Source of the DNA: Lepisosteus oculatus | Taxonomy: Eukaryota > Chordata > Actinopteri > Semionotiformes > Lepisosteidae | Direction of reading: 5' to 3' | Assembly (NCBI RefSeq): GCF_040954835.1 | Contig: NC_090709.1 | Coordinates: 45,702,490 to 45,766,489 of the forward strand | Length of the DNA: 64,000 nt | In this document: positions 1 through 9,477 of the stretch, in pieces | How the letters are laid out: each line of letters starts with the position of its first letter | How positions within the stretch are numbered: position 1 is the stretch's first letter | The notes under the pieces: generated by a model | Seen by the model: the letters and a program-made list of their open reading frames with translations, nothing else | Told to the model about the DNA's origin: nothing | Database searches by the model: none | Made by a program: the position numbers and the translations under genes

Positions 1-30
1 TAGAAATGAAGCAGAGCACTTCAACGGCAC

Positions 31-48
31 GGGTGTGTGTGTGTGTGC
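31..48 (+). repeat. Short TG microsatellite
   Basis: About eight TG dinucleotides followed by CGCC, present at the same offset in every unit. Confidence 0.8.
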
Positions 49-370
49 GCCCTGGTGATTCTGGGAGACAGATCGAACCTGGGCTAAAAGAGAGGGGGCT
101 TAGCCCTCTTCCATTTGCTAGTTCAAAGTTGTACAACCCCTTTGTATCTGCTAGGCGGCGCAGTCGTCGTGCACAAAGAACACTTTGAAAAGCGTCAAAG
201 GCAAGTCATTCCGAGTTGGTCGTTTGTGTTTTCCGTTCAGACGCGAAATGCTGACATGATCTCTCGGCTCCTCGGTTGTCATTTCTGCTCCGTAAAGGGA
301 TCACAGCACGCGTCGGCTTCCAGCATGCTGGGTCGGGACACGATGCCGGGGGTTGGAGAGAGCGATGTCT

Positions 371-442
371 TCCTCGTTAGTATAGTGGCAAGTATCCCCG
401 CCTGTCACGCGGGAGACCGGGGTTCGATTCCCCGACGGGGAG
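371..442 (+). tRNA. tRNA-Asp-GTC: tRNA-Asp (GTC), unit 1
   Basis: Cytosolic tRNA that delivers aspartate to GAC/GAU codons. The 72-nt sequence folds as a full cloverleaf: acceptor 1-7 (TCCTCGT) with 65-71 (one U-G wobble), D arm 10-25, anticodon stem CCCGC/GCGGG around a loop with GTC at 34-36, T stem CGGGG/CCCCG with loop TTCGATT, discriminator G. It differs from the common vertebrate gene mainly in the D loop (CA in place of TG). The A box lies at 8-19 and the B box at 51-61. No intron, no encoded CCA. Fourteen of the 18 array copies are identical to this one by eye. Confidence 0.97.
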
Positions 443-446
443 TAGC

Positions 447-450
447 TTTT
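447..450 (+). terminator. Pol III T-run after tRNA-Asp
   Basis: TTTT starts 4 nt past the tRNA-Asp 3' end; conserved at this offset in all units. Confidence 0.75.
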
Positions 451-854
451 CTTTCACCTCCTTAGAGAAATGACTGCCTTTCACTTCTCTGTTTTCTTTC
501 ACAGCGTCGTGCACCTTTTCATTGCTCTCGCTTTCAGAGCCTCCGCACGGCAGTCGACTCGACATCAGGAAGCACATTGAAGTGAAAGCAGGAAGCGCTG
601 CGACATGCACTGTGCAGATCCCGCCACACTAAGAGGTGAGTGGGTCTGTTCGATGCACAAAGAACGCTTTGAGAAGCGTCAAAGGCAAGTCATTCCGAGT
701 TGGTCGTTTGTGTTTTCCGTTCAGACGCGAAATGCTGAAATGATCTCTCGGCTCCTCGGTTGTCATTTCTGCTCCGTAAAGGAATCACAGCACGCGTCGG
801 CTTCCAGCACGGTGGGTCGGGACACGATGCCGGGGGTCGGAGAGAGCGATGTCT

Positions 855-911
855 TCCTCGTTAGTATAGGACCTGTCACCTGTCCCCACCTGTCACGCGG
901 GAGACTGGGGT
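855..911 (+). pseudogene. Decayed tRNA-Asp relic, unit 1
   Basis: Second copy of the tRNA-Asp region, 484 bp downstream, inside the internal duplication. It keeps the 5' acceptor strand (TCCTCGT), part of the A box and the anticodon arm with GTC, but its D loop is expanded by ACCTGTC repeats and the T arm, B box and 3' acceptor strand are gone, replaced by spacer. No downstream T-run in place. It cannot fold as a tRNA and should not be counted as a gene. Confidence 0.85.
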
Positions 912-1053
912 GCATCAGGACGCGCCTTGAAGTGAAAGCAGGATGCGCTGTGACATGCACTGTGCAGATCCCGCCACACTAAGAGGTGGGTCCAGTGGGT
1001 CTGTTCGATCACAGCGCTAGGCGAATCCCCAATCCCCTTTTGTGCCTGGCGAC

Positions 1054-1057
1054 AAAA
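1054..1057 (-). terminator. Pol III T-run after tRNA-Val-CAC
   Basis: AAAA on the plus strand, TTTT on the tRNA strand, 6 nt past the 3' end. A second TTTT lies further on, at 1038-1041 read as AAAA on the minus strand, but that orientation does not act for this gene. Confidence 0.7.
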
Positions 1058-1063
1058 GATGTC

Positions 1064-1136
1064 TGTTTCCGCCCGGTTTCGAACCGGGGACCTTTCGCGT
1101 GTGAGGCGAACGTGATAACCACTACACTACGGAAAC
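1064..1136 (-). tRNA. tRNA-Val-CAC: tRNA-Val (CAC), unit 1
   Basis: Cytosolic valine tRNA reading GUG. The 73-nt minus-strand sequence matches the common vertebrate Val-CAC gene: acceptor GTTTCCG/CGGAAAC with discriminator A, D arm with A14 and GG, anticodon stem TTCGC/GCGAA and loop CTCACAC (CAC at 34-36), T stem CCCGG/CCGGG with loop TTCGAAA. A and B boxes are canonical. It points away from tRNA-Asp and lies between the Asp and Glu relics. Fifteen of the 18 copies are identical by eye. Confidence 0.97.
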
Positions 1137-1566
1137 GGTGGTAAGACGTGCCCAGCGGCCCAGCGCTGAGCTTCGCCAATGCGATTTAGCTGCTTCCAGT
1201 GCCTTTATTGGAGTGCGCTGATGGACCGTGCTCTCTCTCCAGAGACCAGCACGCCTGTCATGGACGGAGCAGGAAAGGCGGCGCCACATTCTACAGCCCT
1301 CTCCACGCAATCGACGAAATCGGGCTACTGAAGTGGAGAAAATCGCCTCTCCAGAAAGTGCAAATATCATCTTGGAGACTATAAATCCTATTGCCGAAGG
1401 TCAGCCCTGTCTACCAGAGTAACCCTCCCACAGCGATGATCAGCTCGTCTCACACGCGAGAAGTTTCGGTTGGAAACAAGCGCCCCCTCTTCTCGCACGT
1501 TTTGCACGTTCGAGTAGTTTTAATGCGGCTCTTTCGTACACGGTGCTGATCTTTTGGAAAGCAGGA

Positions 1567-1629
1567 GGCAAAACCGAGTCGAACCGCCTGGGTGAAAACC
1601 AGGAACCCTAACCGCTAGACTATATGGCA
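1567..1629 (-). pseudogene. Decayed tRNA-Glu (TTC) relic, unit 1
   Basis: On the minus strand the D arm (GTCTAGCGGTTAGG) and the anticodon arm (CCTGG, TTTTCAC, CCAGG; TTC anticodon) match vertebrate tRNA-Glu-TTC almost perfectly. The 5' strand of the T stem is missing so that the variable region runs straight into TTCGACT. The 5' strand TGCCATA does not pair with the 3' end, which reads GGTTTTGCC and so places a T4 run inside the would-be acceptor. The relic is about 63 nt long and has this form in all 18 units. Confidence 0.85.
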
Positions 1630-1830
1630 GCGAACAACCATGCTGTTCACGGCATCAAGCAAGCAAACTACATAAATATGAGAAAACACGCAAGAGAGTT
1701 GTCACTCAGAGTGTCGAAGGGTCGATGTATACTGGGGCTCAGTTGAAATGCAACGTCAGGACTTTTCCGAATTATGTCACACGAAGAGAGCACAGCCCTT
1801 TCCGCCCTGCCGCCTGTGTCTCGGTAACTC

Positions 1831-1902
1831 GCTGTGATCGTATAGTGGTCAGTACTTTGCGTTGTGGCCGCAACAACCCCGGTTCGAATCCGGGTCACGG
1901 CA
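1831..1902 (+). tRNA. tRNA-His-GTG: tRNA-His (GTG), unit 1
   Basis: Cytosolic histidine tRNA reading CAC/CAU. The 72-nt sequence pairs acceptor GCTGTGA with TCACGGC (one U-G wobble at 3-70, where the usual vertebrate gene has C-G), has a D arm like that of the vertebrate gene, anticodon stem TTGCG/CGCAA around TTGTGGC (GTG at 34-36), T stem CCCGG/CCGGG with loop TTCGAAT, and discriminator A. The extra G at position -1 of mature tRNA-His is added after transcription in eukaryotes and is not encoded here (C precedes). Seventeen of 18 copies are identical by eye. Confidence 0.97.
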
Positions 1903-1918
1903 GAATAGGGGCGTCTGC

Positions 1919-1922
1919 TTTT
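1919..1922 (+). terminator. Pol III T-run after tRNA-His
   Basis: TTTT 16 nt past the 3' end, the longest trailer of the five genes. Confidence 0.7.
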
Positions 1923-2466
1923 ACTACTCGCGCGAATGAAGGCAAAAAAAAGCCAATCGACGTGAACGAACGGCGCTTTACAGAGGAGTACTGCCTGACT
2001 GGATCGTTGATGAACGACAGAGGCCACTCCGACCTCTTCTCGGTTTTCTTCAATGACTTACTAAGGATCTTCTTCACATTCGCCCATGCAGGGGAAGCCA
2101 GTTACACCAAAGCAAACGCAGGAAAGTGCATTTCAAGCAGAGACCAGGAGGGACTTGTTTACACCGAGAGTGGGCGGAGAATGGAACAATGCGCCCAGCC
2201 CTGTTGCTGGAGCCGATTCTTGATGAGCTCTTGGGCTCACTAAGAGGCCCCCGCTGGATGCTAATCTTTCTGTTGTTCTTGCAGGTCCTGCGCTGCTTTT
2301 GAGCCGACAGAGCTCGACCTGGTCTGTCGGCACAGCCCAATTGCAAATGATCGGCTCCGCGTACAGAAGGAACGTGCGTTTGGTACAAGAGTGCACGAAG
2401 GCACCGGAAATACATTGGGAACAAATGACCGATCGCTCAAGACCTCTGTGAAGTACAGGAGCGTGC

Positions 2467-2470
2467 AAAA
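2467..2470 (-). terminator. Pol III T-run after tRNA-Val-AAC
   Basis: TTTT on the tRNA strand 6 nt past the 3' end. Confidence 0.7.
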
Positions 2471-2476
2471 CGAGGC

Positions 2477-2549
2477 TGTTTCCGCCCGGTCTCGAACCGG
2501 GGACCTTTCGCGTGTTAGGCGAACGTGATAGCCGCTACACTACGGAAAC
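2477..2549 (-). tRNA. tRNA-Val-AAC: tRNA-Val (AAC), unit 1
   Basis: Cytosolic valine tRNA; in eukaryotes A34 is deaminated to inosine so that it reads GUU, GUC and GUA. The 73-nt minus-strand sequence shares its acceptor, anticodon stem and T stem with Val-CAC but has loop CTAACAC (AAC at 34-36), AGCGGCTA in the D loop and TTCGAGA in the T loop. All stems pair. The flanks are unrelated to those of Val-CAC, so the two valine genes in a unit are not a recent duplication. Confidence 0.97.
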
Positions 2550-2654
2550 CTGTAGGGACTGCTGCTGGTGTCTCGCTTGCGTTTCGGGCTGAGAAAGGGA
2601 CGCGTCACTTTAGGCAGGTGGCGCTGGAGAGAGGAACAAAGGGCGCGATGAAAC

Positions 2655-2658
2655 AAAA
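2655..2658 (-). terminator. Pol III T-run after tRNA-Phe
   Basis: TTTT on the tRNA strand directly abuts the discriminator base, leaving almost no trailer. It stays in place in units with the deleted Phe. Confidence 0.7.
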
Positions 2659-2719
2659 TGCCGAAACCCGGGATCTTTAGATCTTCAGTCTAACGCTCTC
2701 CCAACTGAGCTATTTCGGC
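2659..2719 (-). pseudogene. tRNA-Phe (GAA) with 12-bp deletion, form A, unit 1
   Basis: Matches the intact 6032-6104 gene except that 12 nt are missing between the variable loop and the end of the T loop, leaving 61 nt. The lost part holds the 5' T-stem strand and the TTCGA of the B box, so neither a T arm nor a Pol III B box remains. The junction reads GGGATC-TTTAG on the plus strand (form A). Anticodon arm and acceptor are unchanged. Confidence 0.92.
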
Positions 2720-3743
2720 AGTGCGCAAAGCCCACAGCCACCTGCTCCAGCCTTCCTGTGTTGTGGCATGAGCGCACCAAGAGTAGCGGGAGAGTGTTGC
2801 AGGAACGTCACTCAGAAGGAAAGCCACCCAGCTGCGCCCTCTGAGCTCTGTCCAGCGCATCTTCCTCGCATGGACTCCTGCCTGCGACGGGCAGGAAACA
2901 ATTAGCAAGAACAGAACGACACGCCATGGGTGTCTCATGACCGCACCTTAGGTTGTGACACGTGCAGGTGTGAGGGGTTGCCGGGCTACTTTGGAGCAGA
3001 GCTTGGGCGGAGGGGGGGCGGGAAAGCAGACAAAGAGGTGACACCTCAAGGTCTGCACGATCACAGCTCTCCGCCGCCCCAGGCTTCCGCTCGATAAGCT
3101 ACTGGACACACCCGCCCCTCCTCACACAGACCGTGGAAAAGCCCCCGAGTGGGAGGGCTCGCTCTTCCTCCCAGGAGCTCTTGGACACGACGCCCAGACA
3201 GGGCGCGGGGAGCCGCCGCCTGCAAACACGGCTCCAGGCAGGACTCCACTCCGCAGGAGCCGCAGAGCAGAGGAGATGAGGGCAGCTTAGCTCCTGTGCA
3301 GAGACCTGAGCTGTTGTTGCTGTGGATGCTGTCTTTTCTGCACTCGGGGTAGGAGTGAATGTTGAGTTGCACTTAGAAATGAAGCAGAGCACTTCAACGG
3401 CACGGGTGTGTGTGTGTGTGCGCCCTGGTGATTCTGGGAGACAGATCGAACCTGGGCTAAAAGAGAGGGGGCTTAGCCCTCTTCCATTTGCTAGTTCAAA
3501 GTTGTACAACCCCTTTGTATCTGCTAGGCGGCGCAGTCGTCGTGCACAAAGAACACTTTGAAAAGCGTCAAAGGCAAGTCATTCCGAGTTGGTCGTTTGT
3601 GTTTTCCGTTCAGACGCGAAATGCTGACATGATCTCTCGGCTCCTCGGTTGTCATTTCTGCTCCGTAAAGGGATCACAGCACGCGTCGGCTTCCAGCATG
3701 CTGGGTCGGGACACGATGCCGGGGGTTGGAGAGAGCGATGTCT

Positions 3744-3815
3744 TCCTCGTTAGTATAGTGGCAAGTATCCCCGCCTGTCACGCGGGAGACCGGGGTTCGA
3801 TTCCCCGACGGGGAG
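3744..3815 (+). tRNA. tRNA-Asp-GTC: tRNA-Asp (GTC), unit 2
   Basis: Identical by eye to the 371-442 gene. Confidence 0.97.
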
Positions 3816-4227
3816 TAGCTTTTCTTTCACCTCCTTAGAGAAATGACTGCCTTTCACTTCTCTGTTTTCTTTCACAGCGTCGTGCACCTTTTCATTGCTC
3901 TCGCTTTCAGAGCCTCCGCACGGCAGTCGACTCGACATCAGGAAGCACATTGAAGTGAAAGCAGGAAGCGCTGCGACATGCACTGTGCAGATCCCGCCAC
4001 ACTAAGAGGTGAGTGGGTCTGTTCGATGCACAAAGAACGCTTTGAGAAGCGTCAAAGGCAAGTCATTCCGAGTTGGTCGTTTGTGTTTTCCGTTCAGACG
4101 CGAAATGCTGAAATGATCTCTCGGCTCCTCGGTTGTCATTTCTGCTCCGTAAAGGAATCACAGCACGCGTCGGCTTCCAGCACGGTGGGTCGGGACACGA
4201 TGCCGGGGGTCGGAGAGAGCGACATCT

Positions 4228-4284
4228 TCCTCGTTAGTATAGGACCTGTCACCTGTCCCCACCTGTCACGCGGGAGACTGGGGT
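4228..4284 (+). pseudogene. Decayed tRNA-Asp relic, unit 2
   Basis: Same form as 855-911; flank has GACATC. Confidence 0.85.
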
Positions 4285-4436
4285 GCATCAGGACGCGCCT
4301 TGAAGTGAAAGCAGGATGCGCTGTGACATGCACTGTGCAGATCCCGCCACACTAAGAGGTGGGTCCAGTGGGTCTGTTCGATCACAGCGCTAGGCGAATC
4401 CCCAATCCCCTTTTGTGCCTGGCGACAAAAGATGTC

Positions 4437-4509
4437 TGTTTCCGCCCGGTTTCGAACCGGGGACCTTTCGCGTGTGAGGCGAACGTGATAACCACTACAC
4501 TACGGAAAC
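4437..4509 (-). tRNA. tRNA-Val-CAC: tRNA-Val (CAC), unit 2
   Basis: Identical by eye to the 1064-1136 gene. Confidence 0.97.
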
Positions 4510-4939
4510 GGTGGTAAGACGTGCCCAGCGGCCCAGCGCTGAGCTTCGCCAATGCGATTTAGCTGCTTCCAGTGCCTTTATTGGAGTGCGCTGATGGACC
4601 GTGCTCTCTCTCCAGAGACCAGCACGCCTGTCATGGACGGAGCAGGAAAGGCGGCGCCACATTCTACAGCCCTCTCCACGCAATCGACGAAATCGGGCTA
4701 CTGAAGTGGAGAAAATCGCCTCTCCAGAAAGTGCAAATATCATCTTGGAGACTATAAATCCTATTGCCGAAGGTCAGCCCTGTCTACCAGAGTAACCCTC
4801 CCACAGCGATGATCAGCTCGTCTCACACGCGAGAAGTTTCGGTTGGAAACAAGCGCCCCCTCTTCTCGCACGTTTTGCACGTTCGAGTAGTTTTAATGCG
4901 GCTCTTTCGTACACGGTGCTGATCTTTTGGAAAGCAGGA

Positions 4940-5002
4940 GGCAAAACCGAGTCGAACCGCCTGGGTGAAAACCAGGAACCCTAACCGCTAGACTATATGG
5001 CA
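4940..5002 (-). pseudogene. Decayed tRNA-Glu (TTC) relic, unit 2
   Basis: Same form as 1567-1629. Confidence 0.85.
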
Positions 5003-5203
5003 GCGAACAACCATGCTGTTCACGGCATCAAGCAAGCAAACTACATAAATATGAGAAAACACGCAAGAGAGTTGTCACTCAGAGTGTCGAAGGGTCGATG
5101 TATACTGGGGCTCAGTTGAAATGCAACGTCAGGACTTTTCCGAATTATGTCACACGAAGAGAGCACAGCCCTTTCCGCCCTGCCGCGTGTGTCTCGGTAA
5201 CTC

Positions 5204-5275
5204 GCTGTGATCGTATAGTGGTCAGTACTTTGCGTTGTGGCCGCAACAACCCCGGTTCGAATCCGGGTCACGGCA
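5204..5275 (+). tRNA. tRNA-His-GTG: tRNA-His (GTG), unit 2
   Basis: Identical by eye to the 1831-1902 gene. Confidence 0.97.
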
Positions 5276-5849
5276 GAATAGGGGCGTCTGCTTTTACTAC
5301 TCGCGCGAATGAAGGCAAAAAAAAGCCAATCGACGTGAACGAACGGCGCTTTACAGAGGAGTACTGCCTGACTGGATCGTTGATGAACGACAGAGGCCAC
5401 TCCGACCTCTTCTCGGTTTTCTTCAATGACTTACTAAGGATCTTCTTCACATTCGCCCATGCAGGGGAAGCCAGTTACACCAAAGCAAACGCAGGAAAGT
5501 GCATTTCAAGCAGAGACCAGGAGGGACTTGTTTACACCGAGAGTGGGCGGAGAATGGAACAATGCGCCCAGCCCTGTTGCTGGAGCCGATTCTTGATGAG
5601 CTCTTGGGCTCACTAAGAGGCCCCCGCTGGATGCTAATCTTTCTGTTGTTCTTGCAGGTCCTGCGCTGCTTTTGAGCCGACAGAGCTCGACCTGGTCTGT
5701 CGGCACAGCCCAATTGCAAATGATCGGCTCCGCGTACAGAAGGAACGTGCGTTTGGTACAAGAGTGCACGAAGGCACCGGAAATACATTGGGAACAAATG
5801 ACCGGTCGCTCAAGACCTCTGTGAAGTACAGGAGCGTGCAAAACGAGGC

Positions 5850-5922
5850 TGTTTCCGCCCGGTCTCGAACCGGGGACCTTTCGCGTGTTAGGCGAACGTG
5901 ATAGCCGCTACACTACGGAAAC
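5850..5922 (-). tRNA. tRNA-Val-AAC: tRNA-Val (AAC), unit 2
   Basis: Identical by eye to the 2477-2549 gene. Confidence 0.97.
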
Positions 5923-6031
5923 CTGTAGGGACTGCTGCTGGTGTCTCGCTTGCGTTTCGGGCTGAGAAAGGGACGCGTCACTTTAGGCAGGTGGCGCTGG
6001 AGAGAGGAACAAAGGGCGCGATGAAACAAAA

Positions 6032-6104
6032 TGCCGAAACCCGGGATCGAACCAGGGACCTTTAGATCTTCAGTCTAACGCTCTCCCAACTGAGCTATTT
6101 CGGC
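6032..6104 (-). tRNA. tRNA-Phe-GAA: tRNA-Phe (GAA), unit 2
   Basis: Cytosolic phenylalanine tRNA reading UUC/UUU. The 73-nt minus-strand sequence equals the common vertebrate gene: acceptor GCCGAAA/TTTCGGC with discriminator A, D arm GCTC/GAGC with GGG in the loop, anticodon stem TTAGA/TCTAA with loop CTGAAGA (GAA at 34-36), T loop TTCGATC. A G follows the anticodon, the site of wybutosine modification in tRNA-Phe. This is the first full-length copy in the window; 12 of 18 units have one. Confidence 0.97.
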
Positions 6105-7128
6105 AGTGCGCAAAGCCCACAGCCACCTGCTCCAGCCTTCCTGTGTTGTGGCATGAGCGCACCAAGAGTAGCGGGAGAGTGTTGCAGGAACGTCACTCAG
6201 AAGGAAAGCCACCCAGCTGCGCCCTCTGAGCTCTGTCCAGCGCATCTTCCTCGCATGGACTCCTGCCTGCGACGGGCAGGAAACAATTAGCAAGAACAGA
6301 ACGACACGCCATGGGTGTCTCATGACCGCACCTTAGGTTGTGACACGTGCAGGTGTGAGGGGTTGCCGGGCTACTTTGGAGCAGAGCTTGGGCGGAGGGG
6401 GGGCGGGAAAGCAGACAAAGAGGTGACACCTCAAGGTCTGCACGATCACAGCTCTCCGCCGCCCCAGGCTTCCGCTCGATAAGCTACTGGACACACCCGC
6501 CCCTCCTCACACAGACCGTGGAAAAGCCCCCGAGTGGGAGGGCTCGCTCTTCCTCCCAGGAGCTCTTGGACACGACGCCCAGACAGGGCGCGGGGAGCCG
6601 CCGCCTGCAAACACGGCTCCAGGCAGGACTCCACTCCGCAGGAGCCGCAGAGCAGAGGAGATGAGGGCAGCTTAGCTCCTGTGCAGAGACCTGAGCTGTT
6701 GTTGCTGTGGATGCTGTCTTTTCTGCACTCGGGGTAGGAGTGAATGTTGAGTTGCACTTAGAAATGAAGCAGAGCACTTCAACGGCACGGGTGTGTGTGT
6801 GTGTGCGCCCTGGTGATTCTGGGAGACAGATCGAACCTGGGCTAAAAGAGAGGGGGCTTAGCCCTCTTCCATTTGCTAGTTCAAAGTTGTACAACCCCTT
6901 TGTATCTGCTAGGCGGCGCAGTCGTCGTGCACAAAGAACACTTTGAAAAGCGTCAAAGGCAAGTCATTCCGAGTTGGTCGTTTGTGTTTTCCGTTCAGAC
7001 GCGAAATGCTGACATGATCTCTCGGCTCCTCGGTTGTCATTTCTGCTCCGTAAAGGGATCACAGCACGCGTCGGCTTCCAGCATGCTGGGTCGGGACACG
7101 ATGCCGGGGGTTGGAGAGAGCGATGTCT

Positions 7129-7200
7129 TCCTCGTTAGTATAGTGGCAAGTATCCCCGCCTGTCACGCGGGAGACCGGGGTTCGATTCCCCGACGGGGAG
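7129..7200 (+). tRNA. tRNA-Asp-GTC: tRNA-Asp (GTC), unit 3
   Basis: Identical by eye to the 371-442 gene. Confidence 0.97.
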
Positions 7201-7612
7201 TAGCTTTTCTTTCACCTCCTTAGAGAAATGACTGCCTTTCACTTCTCTGTTTTCTTTCACAGCGTCGTGCACCTTTTCATTGCTCTCGCTTTCAGAGCCT
7301 CCGCACGGCAGTCGACTCGACATCAGGAAGCACATTGAAGTGAAAGCAGGAAGCGCTGCGACATGCACTGTGCAGATCCCGCCACACTAAGAGGTGAGTG
7401 GGTCTGTTCGATGCACAAAGAACGCTTTGAGAAGCGTCAAAGGCAAGTCATTCCGAGTTGGTCGTTTGTGTTTTCCGTTCAGACGCGAAATGCTGAAATG
7501 ATCTCTCGGCTCCTCGGTTGTCATTTCTGCTCCGTAAAGGAATCACAGCACGCGTCGGCTTCCAGCACGGTGGGTCGGGACACGATGCCGGGGGTCGGAG
7601 AGAGCGATGTCT

Positions 7613-7669
7613 TCCTCGTTAGTATAGGACCTGTCACCTGTCCCCACCTGTCACGCGGGAGACTGGGGT
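7613..7669 (+). pseudogene. Decayed tRNA-Asp relic, unit 3
   Basis: Same form as 855-911. Confidence 0.85.
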
Positions 7670-7821
7670 GCATCAGGACGCGCCTTGAAGTGAAAGCAGG
7701 ATGCGCTGTGACATGCACTGTGCAGATCCCGCCACACTAAGAGGTGGGTCCAGTGGGTCTGTTCGATCACAGCGCTAGGCGAATCCCCAATCCCCTTTTG
7801 TGCCTGGCGACAAAAGATGTC

Positions 7822-7894
7822 TGTTTCCGCCCGGTTTCGAACCGGGGACCTTTCGCGTGTGAGGCGAACGTGATAACCACTACACTACGGAAAC
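7822..7894 (-). tRNA. tRNA-Val-CAC: tRNA-Val (CAC), unit 3
   Basis: Identical by eye to the 1064-1136 gene. Confidence 0.97.
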
Positions 7895-8324
7895 GGTGGT
7901 AAGACGTGCCCAGCGGCCCAGCGCTGAGCTTCGCCAATGCGATTTAGCTGCTTCCAGTGCCTTTATTGGAGTGCGCTGATGGACCGTGCTCTCTCTCCAG
8001 AGACCAGCACGCCTGTCATGGACGGAGCAGGAAAGGCGGCGCCACATTCTACAGCCCTCTCCACGCAATCGACGAAATCGGGCTACTGAAGTGGAGAAAA
8101 TCGCCTCTCCAGAAAGTGCAAATATCATCTTGGAGACTATAAATCCTATTGCCGAAGGTCAGCCCTGTCTACCAGAGTAACCCTCCCACAGCGATGATCA
8201 GCTCGTCTCACACGCGAGAAGTTTCGGTTGGAAACAAGCGCCCCCTCTTCTCGCACGTTTTGCACGTTCGAGTAGTTTTAATGCGGCTCTTTCGTACACG
8301 GTGCTGATCTTTTGGAAAGCAGGA

Positions 8325-8387
8325 GGCAAAACCGAGTCGAACCGCCTGGGTGAAAACCAGGAACCCTAACCGCTAGACTATATGGCA
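8325..8387 (-). pseudogene. Decayed tRNA-Glu (TTC) relic, unit 3
   Basis: Same form as 1567-1629. Confidence 0.85.
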
Positions 8388-8588
8388 GCGAACAACCATG
8401 CTGTTCACGGCATCAAGCAAGCAAACTACATAAATATGAGAAAACACGCAAGAGAGTTGTCACTCAGAGTGTCGAAGGGTCGATGTATACTGGGGCTCAG
8501 TTGAAATGCAACGTCAGGACTTTTCCGAATTATGTCACACGAAGAGAGCACAGCCCTTTCCGCCCTGCCGCCTGTGTCTCGGTAACTC

Positions 8589-8660
8589 GCTGTGATCGTA
8601 TAGTGGTCAGTACTTTGCGTTGTGGCCGCAACAACCCCGGTTCGAATCCGGGTCACGGCA
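8589..8660 (+). tRNA. tRNA-His-GTG: tRNA-His (GTG), unit 3
   Basis: Identical by eye to the 1831-1902 gene. Confidence 0.97.
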
Positions 8661-9234
8661 GAATAGGGGCGTCTGCTTTTACTACTCGCGCGAATGAAGG
8701 CAAAAAAAAGCCAATCGACGTGAACGAACGGCGCTTTACAGAGGAGTACTGCCTGACTGGATCGTTGATGAACGACAGAGGCCACTCCGACCTCTTCTCG
8801 GTTTTCTTCAATGACTTACTAAGGATCTTCTTCACATTCGCCCATGCAGGGGAAGCCAGTTACACCAAAGCAAACGCAGGAAAGTGCATTTCAAGCAGAG
8901 ACCAGGAGGGACTTGTTTACACCGAGAGTGGGCGGAGAATGGAACAATGCGCCCAGCCCTGTTGCTGGAGCCGATTCTTGATGAGCTCTTGGGCTCACTA
9001 AGAGGCCCCCGCTGGATGCTAATCTTTCTGTTGTTCTTGCAGGTCCTGCGCTGCTTTTGAGCCGACAGAGCTCGACCTGGTCTGTCGGCACAGCCCAATT
9101 GCAAATGATCGGCTCCGCGTACAGAAGGAACGTGCGTTTGGTACAAGAGTGCACGAAGGCACCGGAAATACATTGGGAACAAATGACCGATCGCTCAAGA
9201 CCTCTGTGAAGTACAGGAGCGTGCAAAACGAGGC

Positions 9235-9307
9235 TGTTTCCGCCCGGTCTCGAACCGGGGACCTTTCGCGTGTTAGGCGAACGTGATAGCCGCTACACTA
9301 CGGAAAC
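9235..9307 (-). tRNA. tRNA-Val-AAC: tRNA-Val (AAC), unit 3
   Basis: Identical by eye to the 2477-2549 gene. Confidence 0.97.
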
Positions 9308-9416
9308 CTGTAGGGACTGCTGCTGGTGTCTCGCTTGCGTTTCGGGCTGAGAAAGGGACGCGTCACTTTAGGCAGGTGGCGCTGGAGAGAGGAACAAAGG
9401 GCGCGATGAAACAAAA

Positions 9417-9477
9417 TGCCGAAACCCGGGATCTTTAGATCTTCAGTCTAACGCTCTCCCAACTGAGCTATTTCGGC
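9417..9477 (-). pseudogene. tRNA-Phe with 12-bp deletion, form A, unit 3
   Basis: Same deletion junction as in unit 1. Confidence 0.92.

Larger units (their letters stand above)
171..1010 (+). repeat. Internal direct duplication in the unit (shown in unit 1)
   Basis: Left arm about 171-650 and right arm about 655-1010 run in parallel at an offset of 484 bp and are a few percent diverged. The right arm lacks the part equivalent to about 425-561, which removed the T arm and 3' acceptor of its tRNA-Asp copy. Every other unit has the same pair, so the duplication came before the array. Confidence 0.9.
1..3373. repeat. tDNA unit 1 (3373 bp, reference unit)
   Basis: Reference copy for all offsets. 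Spacers hold no recognised gene: 1-370 contains a short TG microsatellite (31-48) and a B-box-like decamer on the minus strand near 71-80; 443-854 and 912-1063 are largely the internal duplication; 1137-1566 has a TATAAAT at 1380-1386 too far from any tRNA to be assigned; 1903-2476 and 2720-3373 show nothing beyond GC-rich spacer. Phe is deleted in this unit. Unit 3 is the closest relative (shared base at 2430 and the same Phe deletion form). Confidence 0.95.
3374..6758. repeat. tDNA unit 2 (3385 bp)
   Basis: All five tRNA genes are intact and match consensus. It carries GACATC instead of GATGTC just before the Asp relic (4221-4226), shared only with unit 4. Confidence 0.95.

Noticed and set aside
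1379-1386. CTATAAAT as a TATA box
   Set aside because: It lies about 240 bp upstream of tRNA-Val-CAC with no Pol II gene or type 3 Pol III gene nearby.
1725-2243. 172-codon open frame repeated in most units (and 136, 125, 116-codon frames)
   Set aside because: They run through tRNA-His, tRNA-Asp and spacers, change length with single A-run indels, show no domain, and overlap tRNA genes on either strand.
1-3373. 5S rRNA, U1, U2, U6, 7SK or selenocysteine tRNA in the unit
   Set aside because: None of their hallmark sequences was seen on either strand in the spacers.
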